DNA of 64,000 nt from Protula sp. h YS-2021 (GCA_949752745.1 OX457033.1:19507907-19571906); one strand, 5' to 3'; shown: positions 1 to 23,377, counted from the stretch's first letter. A program made the numbers and translations. Notes: generated by a model not told the origin, from the letters alone.

Positions 1-1207
1 CGATGCTATTTTTTTTTCAGATTTCAGGGCACTATGAACGTTGCCATATATCAAAAAGTATATGTTTAACCACATGGTTTCCGCGTTGGCTTGTAGCGTA
101 AAACCAACTGAAGGGGGGCACTGTGAAAACGCTGACGGTGGAGCACGGGTGAATTAAGTGGGCATTGGCCACTCCCGTCCCTCCTCTCCCCCGGAGAGAA
201 AGCATATTGGCGCCCCACAAAACCTACACAAATATGTATCTTCTGGTAAAATAGTTCAGCTTTACATAAATAACTACAGCCCCAAGGACTTTCGTCTTTA
301 CTTTGCCTCATGAATACACAATCAGATAGAGATATCACATCATAAACAAAATGACAAACAATATTCTAGCTGTAATGTTATGCAGTTAGGATATCTGCAT
401 GGTAGTAAAATTGCTTATCTCAACTGCGTGGTGTATTTATTTGTTTATCTAATCATTCAAATGTATGAGAATTCTATACCTCCGTACTCCCGTGGGCGTA
501 TAAAAGAGAGGGCTTACTCAGATCCCACTAAATCTCGTAAATCTGCCCAGTGACGTGCAAACAAATCTGGATCCCGGTGAATCCCTCGCAGTGCATTTAC
601 ACCACAGAAGAAGTTACAAGGCCCACAGACACTTTTCATTTGATTCTGACACCTTTTTTCATGGCGTATTTTTTTGTGTTTTTTAACTACTGTAAACCTC
701 CCCCCCCCCACCAAAACAAAAAAAAAGACAAAAAAAGTCTGCTTATTAAACGTCTGAGATGCCACCAACAAATGTGCTGTAAGACGAAAGTTACACTCAG
801 AACTTGTTATTATATATTTGGCCTATGAGGCTTTTAACAAGCTGCTTTAAAGTTATAGAACTATTTTAATGCAATTAAAAAAGGCATAGATCACTGTGAA
901 ATCAAGTCGGGAGACAGTTTCTGTAAATTATGGTAGCAGTTTTCAAACTCCCGTGGCGACTGTAACTTAGTCCTAAGCAAAACCATATTGACAACACATA
1001 GTTACCATATGGGCAACATTGTTACCACATGACTAACATATGGTTACCATATGGAAAACATATATTGGTCCTAAAAACAAAACTGCATTTTGACCACAGA
1101 AAAGATAAGACGAGATTCCAGAATTAAGGGCCTTCCCTGTAGCCTACTTACATCGCTGTTTCAACACTAATATTTGTGTATCTGTGTATGTTATTTGTTT
1201 AAATCAG
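1..1207. other. Probable kinesin intron, no exon seen
   Basis: No exon that continues the downstream kinesin frame could be found here, so this is probably intron. It contains a C/A-rich run near 697-730 and several short ACCATATG-type repeats at 1000-1070. The open frames are short and look like nothing known. Confidence 0.5.
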
Positions 1208-11877
<10,670 letters not shown>

Positions 11878-12934
11878 CATTACATAAGGGCATCAGACGC
11901 GACTCCTTCGTGCTTCTTTATGTTTACCGCATGTAGAGAGCAAATCTCGCGAAGCACTTTTCAGCAAACACAGAGAGACATTTCGGTTTTGGTCTGGGAC
12001 AGCAGGAGTCCTCAGGGTGTTTATTTCACCACATTGTGGTGTGTAAAATGTATACTGGATATGGGCCATTGTCGAATCTGGGAAGTTTATTTTTAAAAAG
12101 AAAAGTTTTAACAGCACACCACTAGTGTTTACTTGTTCCAGAATCGAGGTGGCCTTGTAATATCAGTTTTGTTTCTAAAGAACACTGTTGACAATGCTTA
12201 AAATACAGTATTTTACTACATAAATCAATAACGAAGCCAATGTCTTGTTATTATTTTATTTAAATATCAAAATTTCATGAAATGATATGGTGAACTGGAA
12301 TCAATGAACATTTTGAAGAAAGATTCACTTCTTCTCAAAGTCTGATATGTCACACTTATTAATTCCAATTCTTTTGTTTGCTCTTGTTTAACAATTAAAT
12401 TACAAGCATTTTTTAGTCATGGCAGCCTAAACTTAACAAACACACAAACACACATAAACATTATGCGATATAAGAGATGAAAAAATAAGACTTAAAAATT
12501 ATTTATTTATTTATTTCTTATATTTTTACAATTTATTTAAATAAGTCTAAAAATAACTATTCCGTTGAATAGCCAAAATGATATTGCTGAGTATGCACAA
12601 TAGTGTTTTGTCACCTCATATAGTAAGCCAACGATGACTAAATATTCACATAAAAAACCTTTGACGTCATCAACTTTTAAAGTCTGCAGAACTGGAATAA
12701 AACAATAAAAACATTTAACGTTTGGAACTATTGAAAATTAAAATGAAAAGTAAATTGCCACTTTTCGCCGAAAAGTTCACAATTATTTTAAAAAAACCGT
12801 TTTAGTCTTCAAAATTGTCAGGAAAATGATTATCGGTACTAAAATCCTAGCAACTATTCTAACTATCATAGCAACTACTTTCTTGCCTAAAAGTAAAAAA
12901 TATATATATCCATATTGTAATTACAAGACCACCA
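11878..12934. other. Convergent 3' ends of kinesin and GALNT genes
   Basis: About 1.06 kb lies between the kinesin stop codon and the stop of the minus-strand GALNT. It should hold both 3' UTRs. TTTATT-rich sequence at 12493-12540 would supply AATAAA signals for the minus-strand gene. I see no further coding sequence. Confidence 0.5.
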
Positions 12935-15900
12935 TCAGCTTGGCTCTGGCGGATCAAAATTATAGTTAAAATCAAAATGGTACTGCCAGCGCCATCTTTG
13001 AAATTCATTTGTGGCATCACAGTCCATAAGCTGTGGCATTTGTTCTTTCATGTGTTTCGGTGTGATATTCGTGACTTGGGTGAGGCACTGGGTACGAAGC
13101 GGTTGCCCGTCTTGTGTCGGGTCATTGTACGTTGCCCGAAATTCTCCCTCCAGTGGGTGCACGTCGACGTTGAAGATCATTTGCCAGGATATAGGCTTGT
13201 TGACTGGGTTGTCATCACAGCTCCCTAATAAAAATTCACAGGGCATAATTCTCTGTTCAGAAATATTTACAATACGGTCCCCTAATTGGTCATATTCCCA
13301 ATGCCAATGAACTAAATGAATAAATAAAAAACAACAACGTTTGACGCAAATTATATTTCATTTGAACGGTCAATAATTATTATTATATTTTATTACTATT
13401 TAACATGGTAAAAGATATACAATACATATGTAAATAACTGTGCATGCAGTCCCTTGTAGAGAACACCATTGCAGTTTCAAAAGGCTGCCACACAATCTTT
13501 TAATGATCATTCAAAGTAGAAAAAAAGCAAGGGTGTCAACCATGAGTATGGGCATTTCCATTGGATAAAAGAGAAACAACAAACCAAGGAAGAGAAGCCA
13601 CGTGGTGAAGTCGATGTGGACACAGTACTGGTCGTACTTGAGGCGCTGGTTCGAATCGATATGGAACTGGTTCTTTGGTAGTACGCGGTGGAAGAAACAG
13701 AAATACGTCATACCTGTGACAACAACGTCAAAACAACGTCAAAACAAAATCCTGGGTATGAAATACGCGACACTAGAATATCCAGCGCGCATTTGCATAG
13801 CGAAATAAATGTTACTCTTTGACAAAGCGACAAAACATTTTGTCACAACATATATGCCAGTCCGTTCTATATGTTGTTCTACCATCAATTGCTATCATTA
13901 TTTTGTAACCGACATTATTATTACTGTTATTATTATTTATTTATTTTTATGCCGATTTCATTATTTTACCACGAATACTCCTACATATAAATTTTCCAAA
14001 ACCACAAGAACTATTTTGTTGTCGGCTGTATTGAACACGTGACACGCCCCCTAAAAAAGAGCGGATTTTTTTTGCATTCCTTTGTTGAGTTGTTGTCTTC
14101 TGTCCCCTCCGTCCCTTGGCAAAAGCTTTTGGCGGGATGTACAAGACTTCTCCATAAGAACCACCTTCTAAACTAGAGCTTCACTGAGGCAGGATCCCCC
14201 GCGTAACACATAATGTAACTGGATGTTCGTAAATTCATTGAAATTGACAACCCCACATTGCCTAACAATTTTTGGTCGATTAGAAAACGAAAAAGCATTA
14301 GCATGAACAGTTCTAGCGTTGCCTGGACAAAAAGTCACATCTTTGTACATTCGAACTAAATTTTCACCTATTTTCAAAATACTGTCATTTTAACAATTTT
14401 TCATCAAATCGAACAAAACCACAACGTTGCACATCTTCAAAATACGTACTACCCGCACGCAAAACCAAAAAGCATTTGCATGAACAGTTTTGAAGTTACA
14501 GGCTGGACAAAAAGTCATATCTGTGTGCATCCGAACTAAATTTTTACCTATTTTTAAAATACTGTCATTCTGACAACTTTTCATCAAATCGAACGAAACT
14601 ACAACGATGCACACCTTCAATATACGTATTAAAAGCATGTAAAACAAAAAGGCATTAGCATGGATAGTTTTCGAATAACAGCTTGGACAAAAGATAGTGT
14701 ACTACAGCGGACGGACAGACGGACGGACAGACAAGCTGCAAACTATATCCTTCCGTTACACGGGGGATAATAAGACCGCTTTTCGCTGCCCGTAGAAACA
14801 GTACCTCTAAACTGAGATCATTTTGGGTTGTGCGGGAGGGGGGTCTTACTTTAGAAGTTCCGCTATACTCTTCAGACTTACCGAGGTAGCCATCATTGTG
14901 CACGAACAGACAGGCTTCTGTGCGCAGATTGGTCACCTCACCAAACCACGTCGAGTCCATCGGGGGAGTCGGAACATCCAGGTAGATGGTCTCCATGTAC
15001 CTGAACAAGATATATTCAGCTTGAATATAAAACCTGTGTGTGAGCTTCTCGCGTGTGTCGTTAACAAAAACGTCCACTCGTATTTTTTCGTGCTGACTCG
15101 TAAGCTTCATTATGTTGCGCATTATGATTGAGGCGGCGAGTGAAATCGCTCCAGTTCGATGAGAAATAAACAATATTTTGCACAGCACAATCTGTCATTG
15201 AAGCATCATATTATTTAAAATAAGAATTCTCAAGTAAATAAGAAACCAGATATTTTTGGCAGGCTGTTCCAGAACAGAATGCTGATAAACAGAATGTCAC
15301 AGAAATCGAAAAATTTTCATTTTTAGTCGAAAATGTTTCATTAGTTTAGGCTGTCAATTTCATAAACAATTTATTTTCTTGCCTTATAAATAGAAAAACA
15401 TAAAAAAGTGAAAATAAAAACAATTTAAAAAATTAAAATTTTGATAGAGTATCCACATTTTAATAAACAACGGAATGTCAATTCAATTTTCTTTTATTTC
15501 AATTTCCTTTCACCAAAACATCAGAAATTATATTGTTCCACTTATTATCGCAACTGAGATTAAGAAAAATATTATTTATTTATGCGACGTCTGAATTACT
15601 GGCAGTCTATTCGGGAAAAACTTACAACAAATACCTGGTTTTTTATTTGCTTCAGAAGTCTTATTTTTAAACAATATTCAAAGAGACAGGACTACTATAA
15701 ACGAAGAAGCATTCCTGGGGGAGGCATTTGTTATAATATGTGTTGCTATGCGTGTCCCCCACCCTCTCAAAAAAAAAAAAAAATTCAGAGAAAGGGTGTA
15801 ATTTTGAGGCACGACGCGGTCCCTGGAGTGCCAATTTCGTTTCGGGGGGGGGGGGGCGGGGTTATTTTCGTTCAGTACTCCACGTTACCCACAAAAACAG

Positions 15901-18900
15901 GATTCTTTCGGAATTACACCCTGCATTTGGTTAAAAATGGTTGTATTATTTCACACTTAGCACTCTGTGTTTAGAGATCGTTTCTAAACCCATGCACATG
16001 CAGGCCAACCAATTTGTACGTGAGCAGTCCCCACCTGCCCCCCCCCCCCACCGCAGGCGCGGGAGGGGAGGGGGGCGGGTGGTCGCGAGGGGCGAGCATT
16101 ACCATCTGAACGGTTTGCATCCCATTTGATCCCTCAGTTTCTTTCTCTCCTCCAGCGATTTCCTCTCCTCTGCCGTGAAAGAAGTCCTCTTCTCTGGCCA
16201 GGAGTAAGTGGCAGCGTAGAAGAACTTCTTCCATTCGCCCATGTATAACTCGGCTATCCTCATTAGGTTCTTCTCCACGATTTTCTCGCGGTCGCCATCG
16301 AACTGGTACGAGAACGGCTTGAAAGTGTGAGCCACTCTAGAACACGGCTGAGTTAACACCTGTAGTAACACAAAAAAAAAAAAAAACATTTCCGATATCC
16401 CTTTCCACTTTCTGAAATGGATATTAAATATTTTAATATTTTACTGTTTCAGAGCATGTGGTGTGTGTTGTTTTAATGTGTTATTAATTTATGCCATTCC
16501 TTTTTTTTAATTTATTTAAAATAGCTTCGTTGGCTAGTACATGGCGGTAATTGAATACTGAGTTATTTATATAATTTACCTTTCCCCCACATAGCCAGTT
16601 CCTCATGGCCAGTTCAATATTCTCTCCTCCCCAAACATTCATGCCTTCATCAAACCCGCCTATACGGAAAAAGTAGTCCCTCTGCACGGCCAAAGCACAG
16701 CCAACAAGTGCCGCGGTCCTGAACGGCACAGTCTGCACGTTGATGCCTTGCGCACGCGCAATACTCTCCAGGCGCCGGTTCTCGTGTTCCGGTAGCTGCA
16801 TCCACACGTATCTAAAGATGGAAAGAAGAACTGAGCGCCTCATGCCAGACGACCGTTAATTAAATACCAAAAAAAAAAAATAAATAAATAAATAAGTAAA
16901 ATATTCGACAAGGTTTTTGTCATTCTCTGAGAGTGGGCATATAAATTACTCCGCGATTGATATGAATGTATGCGATAGCAAGATTTGATCTCGCATAATC
17001 TAATCTAATACTCTGATGTAATAATCCAATATAATAATTTAATTTAATATTTCAAGTAAATAATCTAATCTAGTAACCAATATGGCACTAGTCTATGCGG
17101 CAGCAAGATTTTATATCTGTTCTATTAATCTAGTCAAATAATCTAATATAATAACATAATCTCATAATTTAATTTAACAATCTGAGCTACTAATCTAGTA
17201 ACCAAAAACAGTGGCACTGATCTAACTATAAGCGAACCCACTGTTTTTCTTCAGTTGTGAGTTCTTTTGAAAGTTTTCTGGAAAAAAAGAAGATCACCTT
17301 AAATCCCAGCTCCAGCCGCCCCTGGGCACAGTGCGGCCGCTTCCTATGTATTCCAGTGTCCAGGCCTCCACTTGATCCACTTCCGGTTGTACAATGGTGG
17401 TGGGATCGTCCTTGATGGCCTGTAGCAGCGGTTCTGCCCAGCCTACATTCGCCTCCGTGTGCGCGTCCTGGAACATGATGACGTCACCGCGCGCCATGTG
17501 CGCGCCGGTCATGCGCGCGCGTATCAAGCCCACGCGCTCACTCATGCGGATCAGCTTTACCTGCAAACCAAAACGCTTGTACTTAATTGGCTTGGGCTTT
17601 TCTTTCAGGAGATTTGAAGAGCATTTCTGACAATAAGCAAAATAAACTCAAACATTGACATGTATATTGTACATATTTTTATGTACAGTAAAACCCGCCT
17701 ACACCGGACAACGAGCGGCCTGGTGGATTTTGTCCGGTATCTAGAGGTGTCCGGTATTTCAGGGTTCATGTAAACCAAGGGGGAAAAACAGGACTGAGAA
17801 TTCTTGTCCGGTATTGACAATTGTCCGGTATTTCAGGGTTTGTCCAGAATGAGGTTTTACTGCAGTCTTAAAAAATAAACGTTCCGAAGTAAAACCTGAA
17901 CATCTTTCTTTCGGGACGCCTTTGGGAAAATCTGTTCATCGTACCCTTCTTGTGGGGGTGGGGGTGGGAGTGGGAGTGGGGGTGGGTGACCCGTTTTTCC
18001 AACACATTTTTCTCACCTTATCCGGAAGTAGTTTGACGTACTCCGGCAGCCTTTCATTGATGTCGTCATTGACGCTGTGATCATTCACGAGGATGATCTC
18101 GGTGAGGAGATGGGCGGGGGTCCTCTCAAGGATGCTATGTAAGGTGCGAATCACCATCACCAGGGCCTCATTATAGAACGGAATGATGACGGAAATCGTG
18201 GGTAGTTTGGCCCTACCAATCAGAAAGCGGTGTCAGTGTGATGACGGAAATGGTTGGTAGTTTAGCCCTACCAATCAGAAAGCGGCGTCAGTTTGATGAC
18301 GGAAATGGTTGGTAATTTAGCTCTACCGATCAGAAAGCGGCGTTAATTTCTTTTTATATGTGTAATGTATTAATTTTCCACTGAATGTTCTCTTCAAACT
18401 TGCTATCTGCAAAAGCTTTCCGGCCGACCAGAGAGCACTTACCGGTCGTACTGGATATCCGCACAGCCCTCAGGCCGAGTACTTACCGGTCGTACTGGAT
18501 ATCCGCACAGCCCTCAGGCCGAGTATATACTTACCGGTCGTACTGGATATCCGCACAGCCCTCAGGCCGAGTACTTACCGGTCGTACTGGATATCCGCAC
18601 AGCCCTCAGGCCGAGTACTTACCGGTCGTACTGGATATCCGCACAGCCCTCAGGCCGAGTATATACTTACCGGTCGTACTGGATATCCGCACAGCCCTCA
18701 GGCCGAGTATCCGGTACTTCTCTGTACACAGGCATGGATTCGGCCTTTGTGACGTTGATATTGTATACATCATTACCTTAAAACCAAATAATAAAAAGAA
18801 AAAATATAAAAGACACGAGAGACCGAGAAAAAAAGACGTCTACACCAGGCGGAGCAGTAGAGCATCTCTTTACCAATATATAATAATTATGAAAGGCTGT

Positions 18901-19301
18901 GTGACGTCATACATCGGCTTCTGCAATATAAATGACGAGCAAGTACAAAGTGACTTCATTGAGATTGATACTTCATTGAAAATGCCTGAAAGAGCAAACG
19001 TGTGACTGCAATTAATAGCTATCCATGGAGCAGACAAATGACAGCTACCCATGGGGGCAACAAATGACCTTTCTCTACCTGGTTTGTTGTTGTTTTTGAA
19101 GACCACCTTCTGGTACTCCTGTAGTCTGCGAAGTTTGATCTCCTCTCTCGCGTCAACCACGCTCTGCCTCGCTTCCTCCTCGTATTGCACCCGAAGCTCC
19201 TCGGCAGACTTGTGATGTGAGATCAAAGTGTACAGCATACATGATAGGACGAAGATCAAAAATATCTTGACCAGCCGTTTGACTTGGAATCTTCCAAACA
19301 T
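12935..19301 (-). CDS. Polypeptide N-acetylgalactosaminyltransferase (GALNT), nine exons
   Basis: Exons in transcription order: 19301-19079, 18776-18671, 18212-18017, 17560-17298, 16811-16580, 16359-16103, 15000-14882, 13713-13585 and 13224-12935. They sum to 1815 nt, 604 aa, with all phases consistent. It is a type II Golgi enzyme that transfers GalNAc from UDP-GalNAc to Ser/Thr. Residues about 10-28 form the membrane anchor. The stem follows. The GT2 domain carries SVIIPFYNEAL (117-127), the metal-binding DAH (207-209) in MFQDAHTEANVGW, WGGEN (323-327) and SRVAH ending at His351. A ricin-B-like lectin domain starts near residue 450 and includes NEFQRWRW near the end. The nucleotide-binding VDD of the family reads VND here (Asn153). 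The donor after 13585 is a weak GTTTGT. The start was chosen because it directly precedes the anchor. The isoform cannot be named. It is convergent with the kinesin and divergent from a second GALNT. Confidence 0.9.
14180..14700. repeat. Tandem repeat, 180-bp unit, about 2.9 copies
   Basis: The blocks TTTTCATCAAATCGAAC (14398, 14578) and CTGGACAAAAAGTCA recur at about 180-bp spacing. The array lies in the minus-strand GALNT intron between exons 14882-15000 and 13585-13713. It is followed by a GGACGGACAGACGGAC run at 14710-14732. Confidence 0.8.
15780..15975 (+). repeat. Dispersed repeat, member 1 of 4
   Basis: It shares ordered blocks with 20535-20710 and, in reverse complement, with 51270-51480 and 57085-57290: a G-run, CAGTACTCCACGTT-like sequence, a run of A or T, and a terminal TTAGCACTC(C/T)G motif. 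It lies in a GALNT intron. It is probably a non-autonomous mobile element; the exact ends are not defined. Confidence 0.55.
17686..17862. mobile_element. Small MITE-like element with CAGTAAAACC termini
   Basis: The 177-bp segment begins CAGTAAAACC and ends GGTTTTACTG, its inverted complement. A TA precedes the left end. Inside, TTGTCCGGTATT recurs near both halves. CAG...CTG ends beside TA suggest a pogo/Tc1-type non-autonomous element. It sits in a GALNT intron. Confidence 0.65.
18185..18341 (-). repeat. Tandem copies of the GALNT exon 3 acceptor (55-bp unit, about 2.9 copies)
   Basis: Unit starts at 18185, 18240 and 18295. The first unit holds the first 28 bases of exon 3 and its AG acceptor; the other two repeat both. 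If the second acceptor were used the frame would repeat AKLPTISVI and then stop, so only the exon-proximal copy is productive. Confidence 0.9.
18437..18708 (-). repeat. Tandem copies of the GALNT exon 2 donor (44-bp unit, six copies)
   Basis: Units start at 18437, 18481, 18529, 18573, 18617 and 18665; two spacers carry an extra ATAT. Each unit contains the last 38 or so bases of exon 2 and the donor CCGGTAAGT on the minus strand. Read past the first donor, the frame meets TAA at once, so only the copy at 18665-18708 yields the enzyme. Confidence 0.95.
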
Positions 19302-20534
19302 TGTGATGGCTCAGCTGGCGTCATCGGGGGGTCATCTATGGTGCGTCCTGTCGGTATACACTCTTCAGTGTGTCTCAGGATAATGAATCTCTCTTCATTT
19401 CCATTTCCTAAAATATAATTTATTTTCGTACATATATTTCTACGTAGCATATCTTCCCGATTTGCCCAGTACGTTCTTGCGACCTTTAGCTGAGCGGCAT
19501 CTACCCGAGCGACATTCATCTGAGCGACATTCAGCTGAGCGACATTTGCCTTATTGATATCTACTACAAGATTTAGCCAAAATATATAACTGAACACAAT
19601 ATTCTCCAGTCACATCTCTTACTGCTTAAAAATTATCTTACCCCGGTCCACATGGCCACCCCAGTTCCCTTCTAAAAAAACTCTCCCAGATCAATTTGAA
19701 TGTCAGCCTATAGCAGCTTCCCTCCCACTCCCCACCCCCCCCCCCCCCACGTTATACGTTCACTTCCACCCACCGCACATAAATCTGCCAACATAATTTT
19801 AAAAACCTACCTTGGCTTGTTCATAGTTATCTAATCCTTTTCCTAATTTTGTTTCACAGAAGGATAATTAATACATCGATTTATCTGGGATAAACTTAAT
19901 TCTGACTGATGATTGACTGCTGTCTGATTGATCGGCTTATTTACAGATCTTCTAGCAAACTGTTCGAGCCGAACGTGTTATTACTACTCGCATCAACACC
20001 ACTCTGCTTATCAATAATTTACATCCAAGCACCAAACATTTTAAATAAAAATCTATGATGTAGAACATGAATTGAATAAGCAACAACGACAACAACAACA
20101 ACAAAAACGTGAGAAATATTACCTCCTCTTCACGTTGGCGAGTATCCTGCCATAAATACACATATAGACATGAATGACATTGACAAAGCATGCAGGTTTA
20201 TGTTTACTTCCTCTGCCGTTCCAGTACACTGAACAGGTCATGAATATTCATTAGCTTTTGTGTCATGTGATTGATACCGAGGCTTAACCCACACAACTGC
20301 GCAACGTCTCAAAATTTTATTTATTACCCAAGAACGAAAGTTAAATATAGTTTTTTTTTTTTAATTGGAATGTCAAATGCTTTCTGTAATTTAAAATTTC
20401 ATTGAAAGATGCGAAATTTAAAGACTGGCATATATAAATGACGAATTTGTAAACTAGGAACTCGGGGGCGGGGAGGGGGAGGGGGCTCTTGATATCATGC
20501 GTGTTAACAGACGAGTCCGAAAAACGTGGCGAAA

Positions 20535-20710
20535 GGGGGGGGGGATAATGTTGAGGTCAGATGCGGTCCGCACTCAATGCCAGTTTTGTTTTGAAAAGGT
20601 GGCAATTTTTCATTCAGTATTCCAGTTTCCCTAAAAAAAAGGGTTAGAGGGTTCGTTCGGAAATACACTCAGCCTTTGGGTAAAAAAGGGGTATTTTCTA
20701 GAATTAACAC
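20535..20710 (+). repeat. Dispersed repeat, member 2 of 4
   Basis: Same family as 15780-15975: a G-run, a GCGGTCC motif, CATTCAGTATTCCAGTTTCCC, an A-run and ATTAACACTCCACG near the end. It is more diverged than the two minus-oriented members. Confidence 0.5.
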
Positions 20711-21042
20711 TCCACGATTAATGGTTATTTTTATTTTAAGGCATGGAAACATATGGTAACCAGTCGTACCTGTGTGAGCCCTTCTCGTGGGACTAGAAAT
20801 AAGCGAGACTGTAGTAATGTTAACGAAATGTTATGCAAGAAACAAAATTTTCGAAAGATCAAGCATATGAAAAAGCCAAGCAGAGGCAGAATTGATTTGC
20901 TGAAAGAGGCTCCCTGCTTTTATTTCTGCTTTTCCTCTTCTTTTTCTTTTTCTTCCTTTTCTTCTTCAAAATGTACTTGTTTCATTATGAAGATACTGTT
21001 CGCAAATGTTCATTTTATTTGTGTTATATCAGAAAGAAAGAA

Positions 21043-21091
21043 ATAAAAAAAGAAAGAAAGAAAGAAAGAAGGAAAGAAAGAAAGAAAGAAA
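21043..21091. repeat. (GAAA)n microsatellite
   Basis: AAAGAAAG-type run with one GGAAAG interruption, between the two GALNT genes. Confidence 0.85.
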
Positions 21092-21138
21092 CCGTCTTCT
21101 GTTTTTATGGAAATATATCGTGGCAGGAGTTCGAGATA

Positions 21139-21330
21139 CAGAGGACCCTCTGAATCAAGACCACTACAGGCACGAACTAAACAGAACATGAACTTTATGG
21201 GGAGAGGGGGAGAGGGGGTGGTCTTGTAGAAAATTCTGTAATGCGATAGAAGTACAATGCTACCGCAAAAAGTGGTCTGAATTCGGAGATGATCTTAACC
21301 TGGTTATGGTCTTATTTAGAGAGACCCCTG
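21139..21330. mobile_element. MITE-like element, CAG...CTG ends, TA on both sides
   Basis: The left end CAGAGGACCCTCTGAATCAA and the reverse complement of the right end, CAGGGGTCTCTCTAAATAA, match over about 30 bp with few differences. TA lies directly outside both ends, as for TA-targeting Tc1/mariner/pogo elements. It is 192 bp long and has no coding capacity. Confidence 0.7.
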
Positions 21331-21786
21331 TATAAACCCCTATCGTCTCAAGCCTTAAAAAGTGCATTAAAATAATTAAACATTATTAAAATTATCACAA
21401 AGCAGCAGCAAAACAAGTAAAGTAAGTAGAACAGAAGAAACTTAAGAAGTATGATTGTTTAAAGTGTAAGTTTAAAATGTTCATAGTTGGCCATATGTTT
21501 CCCCCAAAAGTTTAGGTAAATGACGTACTCATATATCTTCACAAATATAACATTTTTCTAGAAGACACCCATAGCTAACATAGTTCAAAATTTGTAATAA
21601 AAATGCAAAAGATCGAAATTTAAACATTTGAATTTTCTTGATTATTTTATTATTTTAATCACAATGTTAAAAAAAGGTAAGTATTTTTTACTTGACACAA
21701 CTAATAGGCTATAAAAATAAACCATAGTAAATTGATTTTTCGTGTTTTCTTTTTATAGCTACTTTTCATTGCATGTTGAAATTTTG

Positions 21787-22290
21787 CCTCATTTGTGACT
21801 TTACCGCATTTTTGAAGATAAAAGGCTTGTCCTCATTTGTGACTTTACCGCATTTTTGAAGAAAAAATAGCTTGTCCTCATTTGTGACTTTACCGCATTT
21901 TGAAGAAAAAATAGCTTGTCCTCATTTGTGACTTTACCGCATTTTTGAAGAAAAAATAGCTTGTCCTCATTTGTGACTTTACCGCATTTTTGAAGAAAAA
22001 ATAGCTTGTCCTCATTTGTGACTTTACCGCATTTTTGAAGAAAAAATAGCTTGTCCTCATTTGTGACTTTACCGCATTTTTGAAGAAAAAATAGCTTGTC
22101 CTCATTTGTGACTTTACCGCATTTTTGAAGAAAAAATAGCTTGTCCTCATTTGTGACTTTACCGCATTTTTGAAGAAAAAATAGCTTGTCCTCATTTGTG
22201 ACTTTACCGCATTTTTGAAGAAAAAATAGCTTGTCCTCATTTGTGACTTTACCGCATTTTTGAAGAAAAAATAGCTTGTCCTCATTTCGG
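21787..22290. repeat. Minisatellite, 45-bp unit, about 11 copies
   Basis: Near-identical units of CTCATTTGTGACTTTACCGC plus TTTTTGAAGAAAAAATAGCT. The unit length is a multiple of three, which explains the open 175-codon frame on the minus strand; I do not regard that as a gene. Only one 1-bp indel and a few edge changes are seen, so the array is recent or well homogenised. Confidence 0.95.
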
Positions 22291-22304
22291 CCCACAAATA
22301 CAAG

Positions 22305-22410
22305 GAAAAGGTGGTATAATTGGACCAAGATTCACAAATGCAATGAAATGTGGTATAATTGGACCAAGATTCACAAATGCAATGTGGTATAACTGGACCA
22401 AGATTCACAG
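22305..22410. repeat. Short tandem repeat, unit about 35-41 bp, 2.7 copies
   Basis: GGTATAATTGGACCAAGATT followed by CACAAATGCAATG repeats directly after the 45-bp minisatellite. Confidence 0.85.
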
Positions 22411-23377
22411 TCTTAAAGAGAACAATTAATCTCTTAATAAATCGTGAAATGTTTGTGTTTCAACCCAGTAAGAACTACGACGCCTACATAACGCCTAATA
22501 TTTGACGTAACGTGTATTTATCATTTTCGTATATTTATAAAAAAAAAGTTGCAGTGAATTGTTTTGTCGTCGCGACCAAGTAACAACTTTTTATAGACGT
22601 CGTTGTTTGGTCGGGACCAAACTGCCACTTATTCTGGCGTCTGTCGAATGTCTTACCCAAAGGTTGCATCGACGTCGGAAAATCCAAGGTCGATCCATCG
22701 ACAATCCGACGTTTACACAACGTTAGATAAACGTCAGGGGAGAGACATTGTTTCGATTTGCATATAAATCAAATCCATGCGTTTCGCTCTAACTTCCACA
22801 GAACGTAGAGTGTGTACTGCAGACAATTGTTTTCATCTGCAACATAAGTGTGTGTGTGTGTTTTAATTTCGAAAATACGCCAATGCAATATGAGTATATA
22901 GGCTAAAATGTGTGGTGTTTCTGAGCATTACACCAAGTGCATACGATATTAAATGCAGTGTTTGATTTTTTAAATTTGATTTATTGATTGATCGATGTAT
23001 CATTCACATAACATAAACTAGAAACAATGACGTACAAATGCATGGCTATTTTTAAGAATATCAAAAATCAGTTTTTCATCAGAAGAAGTCAATTATGACT
23101 GGGAGATCTTCTAAAATCTGCTTTTTTATTGTATGATATAAGATGCGCATCGCTGAAACCCGATTAGAATTGCTGAATTCGTCTGCACGACACAAAGTCG
23201 TTTTTTTTTTACGTGTGTCGCTTCGTCAGATTTACAGCGCCGTAGCCAAGACCCGGAATAGCGAGGCTATACTTGGTCGCATATCCATTTCGGCTAATGC
23301 TACATGAAGGGAACTTTAGGGGCAGATTACAATATTAAGTGGTGTGTTTGTTTTGTTTATTTGTTTGTTTGTTTTTG

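Noticed and set aside
13620..13640. GGTTCGAATCG resembling a tRNA B box
   Set aside because: It lies inside a GALNT coding exon and has no A box or cloverleaf.
18385..19005. A 206-codon plus-strand frame
   Set aside because: It is antisense to the GALNT exon 2 donor repeats and has no other support.
21801..22328. A 175-codon minus-strand frame with a 15-residue repeat
   Set aside because: Explained by the 45-bp minisatellite; no start context, splice sites or family match.
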